Part shown: positions 54,578-64,000 of the stretch, in pieces
How positions within the stretch are numbered: position 1 is the first letter of the stretch
Layout: every line of letters begins with the position of its first letter
Assembly (NCBI GenBank): GCA_004764695.1
Contig: SMSO01000034.1
Location: 4,658,501 to 4,722,500 of the forward strand
Length of the DNA stretch: 64,000 bases
Origin: Schizochytrium sp. TIO01
Taxonomy: Eukaryota; Sar; Bigyra; Thraustochytrida; Thraustochytriidae
Direction of reading: 5' to 3'
Position numbers and translations under genes: made by a program
The notes under the pieces: model-generated
Told to the model about the DNA's origin: nothing
Databases searched by the model: none
What the model saw: the letters and a program-made list of their open reading frames with translations, nothing else

Positions 54578-55165
54578 ATAAATGAAAAAAGACTTCAGGT
54601 CACCCCTACAACCCTTTATAGACTTCATTCAACACAAATGCTGCATATCGTGCTGCAAGCAACATTCAAGAACACATTCTTCCCAAGAAAAGACTGATAC
54701 AACTTGTGTTGTCATACCGAAATTACAATTCTTCATCTGCAACGGTCCATTTAACCGTGAGCTCTCCAAATTATGAACTGTTTTACAGAGTCTTTGTTGT
54801 GTTTGGGCTACGTCAGTGGGCAGTGTTCAACATTAGAAATTAAGAAAAGAAATTATCTTGCATGAAATCATATTTTTATGGTGTAACTTTGGTAGTATAG
54901 ATGAGCCGCAGATGCGTAGCATCTCTTTATCTTGAAATATTCGTCACCTTTTTGCTTGATGCCGCCCTAGTAACATCTGCAGTATGCCTTACTGTGAAAC
55001 AAATGCGAGTTATATCAGTCGTAGCTAGAGAAGTTTACTTGCCTAAATTAGGTCGAGTCATTGATAGATATAATACTCTTGAATGGATTTTTCCCTCTAG
55101 ATGCAACTATACGAGTGGTCACTTTTTTCCATGAATTTGATTGACATATATCGACTATGAAAGCA
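54578..55165. other. 588-bp convergent intergenic region
   Basis: It lies between the 3' ends of the transporter and MCM4 genes. Only short ORFs without recognisable features. Confidence 0.6.
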
Positions 55166-57988
55166 TTACACAACGCGAATGATACCTGTTCGTGAATCAA
55201 AGAGAACTTGGTCGTCCTCGAGAAGTCCATGCACAGCGTTCATGACTTGCTCTTGGGTTACACGTGTGGAGCTCTGTGCGTTTACAGCTGCAGTAAGTGC
55301 GTACGCACGAATGCCTTCGCGAGGAATCAGAGGTAGCACTTCTTGCGCAAGAGCCTCATTCATGGCACGGTCAGTTGCGGCAACACCTGTGGTAATAGCG
55401 TCCATGTCAATGGTACCAGTACGAGGATCGACAGCTGCAGTTTGGGTTGCTACGTGCATAAGACGGAGGGCTTCGTCGACGTTTGCCTCAGTCACAACAT
55501 CGGAAAGTTGCAGCTTAGCATGAGCCTCAGAAAGACGAATGAGGGATTCAAGCTGACGAGGTGTAGCCGAAATGGTCTTTTTGCCATTGCTAAATGATCC
55601 TGCCTGGCGCATCTGCACGTATCCTTGCACAAGCTTGCGAACAGCACTGTTGCTAATCTCCGGAAAACAGGTGCGGCGACAATATGCAATGTATGCTCGA
55701 AGCGTAGTACGGTCTACAACGGCTCCACGGGCAACAGGGTTTCGGAAGTAGAGCTGGACAAGATGGCGTGCAAGGCGACGGTCGGTGGCAGGATCAGGCT
55801 TGTCGAGCACTAGGTAAATAAGATCAAAACGTGAAATGAGCGTGGGCGGAAGTTGAATGTTTTGGACAATTGATAAACGCGGGTTGTAGCGACTTTCCAC
55901 AGGGTTAGCACTTGCAAGAATAGAAGTTCTGGCATTAAGTGTGGCAATAATGCCAGCCTTGGCGATGGAGATTGTTTGCTGTTCCATGCACTCGTGAAGA
56001 ATGGCACGTGTGGAATCACTCATCTTATCAAACTCATCAATACAACACACGCCACGATCACTCAGAACAAGAGCGCCACTTTCGAGAATAAGTTCTTTGG
56101 TATCAGGATCCTTGGTGATGTACGCAGTGAGACCGACAGCACTACTACCCTTTCCTGAAGTGTAGATACCACGTGGCGCAAGCTTATGGGCGTAACCAAG
56201 AATCTGTGATTTGGATGTACCAGGATCACCGCATAAGAGAACGTTAATTTCTCCACGCGAGCGCATTCGATGAGTTGAGCGCACTTCTCCTGCTTGTTGT
56301 GTGGCTTCCTTATTGGTTCCTCCCATGAGCTGCAAGAGAACCCCCTTTTTGATATCATCGAGCTCCCAAATAGATGGGGCAACTGAGTGTGCAAGCTTGC
56401 TATAAATATCAGGATCCTGTGACATTTGCCGAAAGACAACCTCTTGCTCGTGTTCATCAATGACATCATCGTCGTCGAAACCGCCCTCCCGGCCATTTTC
56501 AGAATCACTATCTGAGTCAGAGTCGTCATCAGAGTCGGTATTTGAGCGATGCTGGGTTTGAGTTTCGGTTTCTGAGTTTGACAAACCTTGCTGTTGACGA
56601 TGCTCGCGACGAATCAGGCGTGCACGCAAGGTCTCAAGGTTTCGGTTCCGTGCCTCAACATTAGCGCCTTTTTGGATGGATCGGAAATGCAAAACATCCA
56701 AAAAGGTCTTGTAAATGGCTTGCGTCGTACGCCGCGTAGCAATTTTGCGTACTGCAGAGGCACGGTAGATAGCTGTGACTTCAACGCGATCACCTGGTTT
56801 AGCTACATCCACAAGGCCATCGTAGGCATACATGGAGATTGTTTGAGGTGTTTCACCCTCAGGGATGTTTTCGGGAGCTTCTTGCAACTTGACCATCTGC
56901 TTGTCACTGAACAAACAAAGATTGTGAATGAGTTGCATCACATTAGGCTTGCCACAGTTGTCACACTTGGATGGTTCTTCAATAACACCACGATCGATAC
57001 TTGCCTCTGCTTCTGCGTTACATAATGTGCATCTGAACTTGGCAGTTTTCATATCTGGAATAACAGGCGAAACACGAACCACCATACCACGAAGAGCAAC
57101 CACCATGTCAATGTCTTCAGGGTCGAGCTGACGCATGCGACTCAATTTGTGAAGATTAAAAGTGCGGACTTGAATGCGCTCACCAGACTCGAGTGTAGGG
57201 TCGTCTGGAAACATTGAAATGAATTGCTGATATACGGCTAGATCCAAGGCAGGGATCATTTCGTTTGGATATTGAATCAATTTCTTGTACAAAAGCAGGT
57301 ACTCTAGCTCAGATGTGTAAAAGTCTTGACAGTCAATATCAATAATGAGCTCTCGTGTCTCGTGAATTTCCTGCAAGCGTCGTCGGTAGTAGTATTCACC
57401 ACGCCGCTGGAATGTGTCTAGGAATCGTCGAAACGACGCAATTGCAGCTTGTACCTGCACCGTAGTACCGTAGATAACGGCCTCTTCACCATCATGTTCG
57501 TCATGATCCACATGCATTGGCGCATTTCCACCATCCTCAAGACCAGCATTGACGTTTGCGTCAGCGCCAGCGCCGGCAAGAACATGAGGACCAAGGCCTT
57601 CTGCTGTTTCTTCTGCTGCAGCTGGGTCAATGTTTTCGTCATCATTCGCATTTGCAGGGTTTCGCAGAGGCATATCTTCGTCTTCGCTATCACTGTCGTC
57701 CATGTTCAAGCGTAAATTGCGATTGACATGCTCTCCACCATCTCTATCACCATTGTCGTTGACGTTATGGTCTATGCCATTATTTGTATTATGCTGGATC
57801 CGATTGCCATCATTGCCACCGGGATTAGAATTGGCATTAGAATTGTCGTTGTCGTTGCTCACGGGACCTTGGTCTCCATCTTCACTGTCAGAGTCCCCAA
57901 GATCGTCACGAGCAGCATTTGCTGCCTCGTCCTCCGAGTCAACATATGTGTGCGTAATCCGCATACGTTCTTCTTCATCGTCCGACAT
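55166..57988 (-). CDS. MCM4: MCM4, subunit of the MCM2-7 replicative helicase
   Basis: 940 aa from ATG 57988 (MSDDEEERMR); a GTG further upstream is not used. It is an AAA+ ATPase of the CMG helicase in the nucleus. The first 170 residues are acidic and Asn/Asp-rich, an expected site of kinase control. The MCM N domain has a Cys4 zinc finger (Cys320, 323, 342, 345). LDPEDIDMVVALRGMVVR and LFSDKQMVKLQE are MCM4-type. Walker A is GDPGTSKS (587-594), Walker B CCIDEFDKM (648-656), arginine finger SRFD (719-722). A C-terminal winged helix is present. Odd feature: a Ser/Asp/Glu-rich insert at about 470-520 between the OB fold and the AAA+ core, longer than in animals or yeast. Intronless. Confidence 0.95.
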   Translation of the reverse strand: MSDDEEERMRITHTYVDSEDEAANAARDDLGDSDSEDGDQGPVSNDNDNSNANSNPGGNDGNRIQHNTNNGIDHNVNDNGDRDGGEHVNRNLRLNMDDSDSEDEDMPLRNPANANDDENIDPAAAEETAEGLGPHVLAGAGADANVNAGLEDGGNAPMHVDHDEHDGEEAVIYGTTVQVQAAIASFRRFLDTFQRRGEYYYRRRLQEIHETRELIIDIDCQDFYTSELEYLLLYKKLIQYPNEMIPALDLAVYQQFISMFPDDPTLESGERIQVRTFNLHKLSRMRQLDPEDIDMVVALRGMVVRVSPVIPDMKTAKFRCTLCNAEAEASIDRGVIEEPSKCDNCGKPNVMQLIHNLCLFSDKQMVKLQEAPENIPEGETPQTISMYAYDGLVDVAKPGDRVEVTAIYRASAVRKIATRRTTQAIYKTFLDVLHFRSIQKGANVEARNRNLETLRARLIRREHRQQQGLSNSETETQTQHRSNTDSDDDSDSDSDSENGREGGFDDDDVIDEHEQEVVFRQMSQDPDIYSKLAHSVAPSIWELDDIKKGVLLQLMGGTNKEATQQAGEVRSTHRMRSRGEINVLLCGDPGTSKSQILGYAHKLAPRGIYTSGKGSSAVGLTAYITKDPDTKELILESGALVLSDRGVCCIDEFDKMSDSTRAILHECMEQQTISIAKAGIIATLNARTSILASANPVESRYNPRLSIVQNIQLPPTLISRFDLIYLVLDKPDPATDRRLARHLVQLYFRNPVARGAVVDRTTLRAYIAYCRRTCFPEISNSAVRKLVQGYVQMRQAGSFSNGKKTISATPRQLESLIRLSEAHAKLQLSDVVTEANVDEALRLMHVATQTAAVDPRTGTIDMDAITTGVAATDRAMNEALAQEVLPLIPREGIRAYALTAAVNAQSSTRVTQEQVMNAVHGLLEDDQVLFDSRTGIIRVV

Positions 57989-59993
57989 CTTGGTTGGCAC
58001 GATCACCCTCACGCCAAACTCTCAGCTGCGATCGAACAAAGTCTAAACGACCGCTTTCCATTGCAGATTAATTGCATTCTCGTTTTCCAACGCTTCGATG
58101 CTAACCTAACCACCACTACTTTGGAACACCTTCGCACCTGAAAAGAACGAACGTTCTAAATGTAACGTTCTCCGTTCTTTTCGCATCTCAGGGAGCAGGA
58201 GTTTAGGCTGGCATAGCAACTCTTTGGTGTGAAATATGCTTTGAGGGGTTTAGAAAGACCTGTCGCTTGAGTATCAAGATAGAGTTGTTTGCTCTCGAAT
58301 CCTAATGAACCTGATGACAATCATGAAAGACTCTCTTTGTTCGATGGTGGTGTTTGTTTGAGGATAAAGTTTGACACATGGTATGCTTATTATTCTGGAT
58401 GCGTGAATTTGCAGAAAATGGTAACTTACGAGAGGCTGAAGTCTAGAGATTTTGTCCCTCTATTTTATCTGAGATATACATCAGTGGTGTAGGAACCGAC
58501 ATTAGGACAAGCAGTTACGAAGTTTACAGAGCAGCTTGGTGCGGACCAAATCTGGAGTGCAATATCATAAGATGAGAAGGTTAATCTTAACTTTTTGGAG
58601 AGCAGTAGCAGAGGCGAGATGTCTATTCTTTAGTACAATTCTCCTTACGTAGTACCTGCTAAAGTTTAAAGAGATTACATCAATTCTGTGAGCGCAGACG
58701 GGCAGGCTCCTTAAATGTTACTATTAGAGTGTGGAGCACCGTGTTAAGTGAGCAAGTTAGACATGACAGTCCGCAAACTCACGGAGCCTGAGTAAAACTG
58801 CGACACCTCAGCTCTTCAAGCAGTTGGCAAAAGCACCTCAGGTAGTGGTTGCATAAAGAAAGCCGTGCACCCTGTCTAATCTTTGTTCCTGAGCTTTCTT
58901 TCTTAATATATTATTAGATCAGAAAAGGAATGTCAACCTTTCCCTCCCTGGAGTTCTCATTAAAGTTCGCACACATTCAGGTGGCCAAATTGCATGGCCA
59001 GTGGGTAGGTAGGTAGGTAGGAACCTTCTTTCTATGCGCGACTTTTGCCTTGTCTCTGGGGCTGTTATCCTGTACCACTCCAGGGAGTGCATCATTTCTG
59101 CGTTTGCACGCAGGGGGTAGCTTATTGCTTTCAACAGCATTCTTCAACTTGAAACCCTCAGCGTGTAGCATCCGTAAATTGATAGAGAACTTGAAGATGC
59201 CAACGATGCACGCTGGTAAAGCCCAGGATCCTAGTCCACAATAGCTAGGTACTATTCAAACTTAGACAGACAAACTAACCAACTAGGTAAATTTTTTTTA
59301 ATTATAAAATAATATACTATAGTAATAACAGTAGTTATTATTATAATAGATGTTCCAGTTGGTTGTGTAATCAATTTTGTTCCAATTCGATGATCAAAAC
59401 CAGCGCAGCTGCATCGATCACCCAGGGCATCAGTGAATCATGGATGCTATGTACAGCTTTGACAGCGCAATGCGCACAGACTGAATGAATGAAGGAGGGA
59501 AGGGCGTTGACTGGCGGGAACTCTTTCATGAGTTGTCTCAAGAGCACACGGCCTTTAATTGAATTGCATTAATTCCACTCCACTATGGACTTAGTGCCGA
59601 AAAGTGCTGCTCCACTTTACTCGAGTCCATGGATCTGTAAAAGGATTGCTAGAAACAGTGGCTTGCATACCAAATGAACATTTATGATGACCCCAAATCC
59701 ATTTTTCTTGGTTCGCTGGAAACTTGACATATCACAGAGCTCGGCTATTGGGACACCTCATTCCCATATTGGATAACTAACTCCGTGTCTTCGTTGTTTG
59801 CCAACACTTCCGTACGCAATAACGTTTTATGATGCAGGGCTAATCTGATTTCTCTGATGGAGGAGGAGGAGGCCCTTCTTCATCTCGTAAAACTTAGAAT
59901 GAAAGTGTAGCGTTGGACACGTAAAGTGAGACTTGCTAAGTCTATTTCTTTGGTTTGCGGCTAGAAACCAGAAAATTGATACCAAAACTTAAA

Positions 59994-60037
<44 letters not shown>

Positions 60038-60669
60038 GCTTTTTTAATTTAATAAATAAAATTAAAATTAACATAGATAAAAAGTGGATAAGAGTTGTGT
60101 ACCAAAGATGCAAAAGGCCTTTGCAATTATTACCTACTGCTTTTCATTTCCCTCCCCCCTTTACTTTCATCTTTAAAAAACCATAGAACAAAAGAAGCAC
60201 GAAGAAACTATCTCTTGAGAAAGAAACCGAGGCGCTGCAAGCTCCCAAATCTATAAACAGCATGACCGCTACGCTGCTAACGTGGAAGAGATCAAGTCTC
60301 GCTTGCTTTATTGCTCTCGAAGAATGGATGCTAAAGCCAGATTAGAATTCTTAAATTGAAAGTATTCTGACGTCGTACCATAATTTAAAAGTTGAGACAC
60401 TTTCGGGGGTGTTCCTTAGAGCCTCCTATCGATGTCCTACCGATAACTTGGAACAATCAAAAGTAAAAGAACTTTAATTCAATTCTATGTAGGTAGTAGA
60501 TATCTACTACGCACTTATTATGACTCAAAATGATGAAAGAGAAAATAGCGATTTAAAATAAATTTTAAAGGAAGTCTCGATTTTACAGTCAACCAGGGTC
60601 TGCAAACTGCAAATCAAGCCGCGCCGGAGACGAAACTAAGACAAAGGTATCGTCACAAGTCATCTAGCC
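57989..60669. promoter_or_regulatory. 2.7-kb divergent region between MCM4 and a small membrane-protein gene
   Basis: The proximal 200 bp carries AACGTTCTAAATG (58150-58162) and a second AACGTTCT (58164-58171). An E2F-like CTGGCGGGAA lies at 59511. GGTA tetramers occur near 59006, and an (AAT)n run at 59997-60037. No credible ORF or RNA gene seen. Confidence 0.45.
59997..60037. repeat. (AAT)n microsatellite
   Basis: About 13 uninterrupted AAT copies in AT-rich DNA. Confidence 0.95.
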
Positions 60670-61310
60670 ATGAACGACGGTAAGCAGGTAGCGTACGCCC
60701 AGCCCGTCGGGCAGCCACAGCCTACCTATGCTCAGCCCCAAGTTGCTGTGGACCCGCGCGTAGCTATGCGTGGAGGCGTAAGTTTAGAACTGAGCGAAGA
60801 GTCAGGCAGTTGCAAGGAGCAGCTTTTGAGAGCACCAAAAGGTCTCCACAGCCGCTCTTTTACTAGAACTGCGTGAAATTGGGTACAGGCAACTGCCTTC
60901 ATTTTTGAAAGAGGGGGGATAGAAATCCTTTTGGCATGTAGACTTGAGCAAGACTAACTGAGCTTGCTTTGTTGAGAGCATTTTTCCTGTTGATTCTTAC
61001 ATTCTTGGTGAAACTACAGCAACCTGGTGGCTACTATGAACACGAGAAATACTGTGGAGTGATCTCTCTTCTGATTGGCTTTTGTCTCTTTCCTTGCAGT
61101 AAGTTCGAGCGTAAACAACATGTTTTGGTGTTTGGTTGTTCTTTGGCCAGTGTGAAATGGATAGAAACATAAAACTAATGCTGAGTCATAATTACTGCTA
61201 TTCGTGATATTTGTAACGTAACAACAACCTGTGAAACAGTTTGCTGCTGCCCATGCGATGATCGGGAGGTATACGTGGAGCCCTCTGGTCGTCGTATTGT
61301 CCTTGGGTAA
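60670..61310 (+). CDS. Small Cys-rich membrane-associated protein, paralog A (three exons)
   Basis: 85 aa from three exons: 60670-60777, 61020-61098 and 61240-61310. Both introns (242 and 141 nt) have GTAAGT donors and pyrimidine/ACAG-type acceptors; phases are 0 and 1. The product starts with a Gln/Pro-rich tail ending VDPRVAMRGG, then EHEKYCG, a short hydrophobic stretch VISLLIGFCLF, a Cys cluster PCICCCPCD and DREVYVEPSGRRIVLG. It matches paralog B over all these blocks. The hydrophobic segment plus Cys cluster suggests membrane attachment, perhaps palmitoylated. I recognise a style common in small protist and oomycete proteins but no named family. Confidence 0.8.
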
Positions 61311-61433
61311 GGTTGTGGTGTTGTTCTGCGGCATGTGTTGATTTATTTGAAGAGGCTGTTTCATCAGGAAATCAGCGACGTACCTACAGTAGCTTTCCCA
61401 GAATGTTTCGATTTAAATTCTAAGTTGTTTTGA

Positions 61434-61468
61434 TATACATACATACATACATACATACATACATACAC
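61434..61468. repeat. (ATAC)n microsatellite
   Basis: About eight ATAC copies. Confidence 0.95.
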
Positions 61469-61643
61469 ATAAATACACTTGTTTGCTACTTTCTTATCTA
61501 GAAAGTCTCGAGTTCATAAGAGACTTAATAGAATCCATTTTCCTTCCAAATGCTTGCTTCGTGGGATATGCACAGAAATAGGAAAGGTTGATTAGATGAA
61601 TATATCTCGCATGTGCACTATTTTTAATATATCTGGCCCCATC

Positions 61644-61786
61644 ATAAGGATCTGCTAATTTCGACCATTAACACACAAGCATTTCAAGTAGTGAACTTCA
61701 ACTAAGCCTCTTGTATAAGGATCTGCTAATTTCGACCATTAACACACAAGCATTTCAAGTAGTGAACTACAACTAAGCCTCTCGTA
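61644..61786. repeat. 71-bp tandem duplication
   Basis: Two adjacent copies (61644-61714, 61715-61785) starting ATAAGGATCTGC, differing at only a few bases near their 3' ends, so it is recent. Confidence 0.9.
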
Positions 61787-62183
61787 TTCGTACGAAAGTC
61801 ACCCTCGACTATTCAAGTACGTGAGTTTTACCCGAGTCAGATTAAATCACATTCTCGTTTCTGGAATCAGCGCATGTGCTCTCAGAATTTATTTCTTTTC
61901 AACTCTTGGAGAACAATTAGAAAGGTTAAAATGAAAGATTTGTAAACTTTAGGGATGAACGAAATCAACGACCTCATTAAGCAATTGTTGTCTGTAAAAG
62001 AATCGTGTCGTATGTATTCGTAGTATTCTCACAAATAACGATCCATTGTTCTGTACAAAGTTTGCCAATTGAAGATTTGCAGGTAAGTGTATGTGGACAG
62101 GCATACAGATACTCTTGATTGTTGCACTGGAAGATAGTGGTCCCTGATAGAAGCTGAGAGTCGTAAATAGTCTCCTCCGTAGC

Positions 62184-62507
62184 CTACTTGCTTAAAATAA
62201 TCCTTCGACCAGCCGGCTCAATGTAGACCTCACGCTCATCACAAGGACAGCATGCCTTGGTTTGGTTAAAAAAAATATCATAAACATAGTTAGCTCTCAA
62301 TTTACAGAGGATGAGCATGATACGCGAATAACTTACAACGCAAGGACACCAAAAAATCAGACCCAGCAGAATCGTTATGATACCACAATACTTTTCATTT
62401 TCATATCTTCCTCCAGGCGCACCTCCTCGCATCGCAACACGAGGATCAACAAACCCCGTTTGGGGCTGGGGTGTTGCTTGCATCACCGGGGCTCCGTTTT
62501 GATTCAT
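62184..62507 (-). CDS. Small Cys-rich membrane-associated protein, paralog B (two exons)
   Basis: 80 aa if spliced: exon 1 62507-62337 (57 codons, ends FWCPCV) and exon 2 62255-62184 (ACCPCDEREVYIEPAGRR...). The 81-nt intron (62336-62256) starts GTAAGT and ends CCAAG, phase 0. The intron is a multiple of three with no in-frame stop, so the unspliced frame is open too (107 aa). Comparison with paralog A, which has no counterpart of the inserted segment, supports splicing. Shared blocks are DPRVAMRGG, ENEKYCGI, a short hydrophobic segment, PC..CCPCD and REVY.EP.GRRI. Function unknown. Confidence 0.82.
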   Translation of the reverse strand: MNQNGAPVMQATPQPQTGFVDPRVAMRGGAPGGRYENEKYCGIITILLGLIFWCPCVVSYSRIMLILCKLRANYVYDIFFNQTKACCPCDEREVYIEPAGRRIILSK

Positions 62508-64000
62508 TCTTCACAAATAGGGCGACACAAATTTCCTGAAAGACTTTAGGCCAAGACGACTTTAATTGGGTTTTGATGATCATATTCTGATGGCTCATCT
62601 TTAATCTCTTATCATGCACGACTGACCAAGAAAGTAGCACGAGGCAGACAATCTTAAATAAAGTGTCCGCGTTGACTTTAACTGCTTAGTATATATGTGA
62701 AAACCCGTTGAACTCAAAATTTAGCTCCAATTGCTTCTGGTTCGGATATGGTGCTTGAAACTCCACTTTACTAACCCATTTATATAATCTACAACTACAT
62801 CTGCCCTCTACGCGAAGCTGGTTTGGGAGTAGGCATCTAAACATTTCATTTCATCTTGGAATTCAGATTATAACTGATTCAAATAGGCATTCTTGCTCCA
62901 TGCCTTGCAACGCTAGAATGCTACGTAGATTCACTAGAAGATCAACCGACCACCGCGCTCTCCTTCCAGACTTCCATACATAGCTGTCATTTCTGCCAAA
63001 CCGACTCGAAGCATGTAAGATTGGTGTATAATATTCCGTTACTTTCCTTTTTTCTTTGTTATGACATGTTAGACCTTGTTGAAGCAGCCGATCTGCCTGA
63101 ACTTAGTAAATTAGCTACTTACTCTCGGTATCAAACAACTCAATTATCCTCAACTGTGCCTCGATACAAAGGGTTGCTCGTTGAATGTTCTCATCGTAGT
63201 TTAAAGAGCTTTTATCCTTTATTTTTTGAGAGCAGCTTTTCATTTTCATGGTTGCTACTATTTAATTTGTAATCTAAAACCATGACTCAAGTATTAGACT
63301 ACCCTGCGGGTGCGTAAATGAGTCTTCTCGGTGGTAAAGTTGATATCAGAGGGATGGGGTCGGCAGGGAGGGTGGGATGTTCTCCCTTTTCATTTCTGTG
63401 TGTCCTGATTATGGGTTTGCTTTTACGGTCATTCTTGATTGACAATAGCTCCCCTTCCTGAGCGTGTTTGACCCACCCTATTTAAACTATCAAGGACCCC
63501 TAGAAAATTGGGAGCTAAACATCAAAACCTCAGCTCAAATTCGCTAGTTTCCTAGGTTCCTAACACACATACTTTTTGAAGTGACAAGGATAAGTAAGAA
63601 GAGTATTGAATTTTACATGTTGGAGAACAAGATACGTTGGCAGGGCCTGAATAAGGATGAATCTCTAAGATCGGGTAATAGCTCAGGAATCAAAAGTGGG
63701 GGCGTTACTGTGCGGGGACTCCTCGTGGGTTGTGTTTTCATTAACATCATTCAGAGCAACTAAATTTCACTTAAACGGAACATATCATAAAATGCTTCAC
63801 AAAGCATTTCTTTGCAAGGAAGTAACATCTAGTTGAACTAGGTGAAATTAGAGGATGTTTTTCAGCTAAACTTGAATTTTTACATACGTATAGCAGAGAA
63901 TGTGCATGCGTTTTTACGAAGGAATACCCCCAGATGTGAACGATACATAGTAATAATCTTCAGGAAGACTGTACACGCGCTTTTGCGAACTTCAAAAGAC
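62508..64000. other. No gene recognised, 1.5 kb
   Basis: The upstream region of paralog B and further DNA to the window edge. ORFs of 60-83 codons (for example 63021-63272) show no domain or codon pattern that would support them. Confidence 0.6.

Larger units (their letters stand above)
61311..62183. other. Convergent intergenic region between the two small paralogs
   Basis: 873 bp holding an ATAC microsatellite (61434-61468) and a 71-bp tandem duplication (61644-61786). A perfect AG|GTAAGT occurs at 62083, plus strand, without a supporting ORF. Confidence 0.6.

Noticed and set aside
57989-58012. MCM4 start at an upstream GTG
   Set aside because: A standard ATG at 57988 gives the acidic N terminus; non-ATG starts are not needed.
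63021-63272. 83-aa ORF near the right edge
   Set aside because: Hydrophobic, AT-rich translation without conserved pattern or splice support.

Overview
The window is nuclear DNA of a eukaryotic protist. The genes are few, long and mostly intronless. Where introns are clear they begin GTAAGT and end AG. The products are eukaryotic housekeeping proteins: the Arf GEF GBF1, LSm6, MCM4, phosphoglucomutase, a Golgi nucleotide-sugar transporter and a METTL7-type methyltransferase. They sit beside a very large polycystin-like channel. A stramenopile such as a thraustochytrid (labyrinthulomycete) fits best, but this is inferred from style and gene content, with no marker gene to prove it.

Layout. 1-8.1 kb is AT-rich with no credible gene. 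8.1-23.67 kb is more GC-rich and full of short-period repeats and pyrimidine tracts. It has no convincing coding gene but carries three perfect AG|GTAAGT donor motifs on the plus strand, and it ends in a splice-acceptor-like site directly before the ATG of an unrecognised Gln/Ser-rich 647-aa protein (23673-25616). It may therefore be the intron-rich 5' leader of that gene. 26400-31540 (+) is one large gene read in three consecutive frames: WD40-like, helical, acidic, coiled-coil and proline-rich, possibly CPLANE1-like. 32158-37677 (-) is an 1839-aa channel, followed by a small overlapping ORF (31623-32171) that may be its last exon. METTL7-like (39106-40038, +), phosphoglucomutase (40846-42726, -), GBF1 (46366-52191, +), LSm6 (52668-53144, -), a GDP-sugar-type transporter (53654-54577, +) and MCM4 (55166-57988, -) follow. 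Two small paralogous Cys-rich membrane-protein genes (60670-61310, + and 62184-62507, -) lie tail to tail near the end. The last 1.5 kb has nothing I can support.

The most exciting item is the channel. One polypeptide carries an isochorismatase/nicotinamidase-fold domain whose three catalytic positions all appear substituted, then ankyrin repeats, a UBR4-like zinc box, two RyR domains, more ankyrin repeats and a PKD2-type six-helix channel. By analogy with TRPM2, where an enzyme-derived domain senses an NAD metabolite, it could be a metabolite-gated channel built from a dead nicotinamidase. The channel family and domain order are read from sequence; the gating idea is inference. It lies tail to tail, about 80 bp away, with the possibly ciliary WD40 gene. 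The remaining genes are ordinary and show no shared pathway, although GBF1 and the nucleotide-sugar transporter both act at the Golgi.
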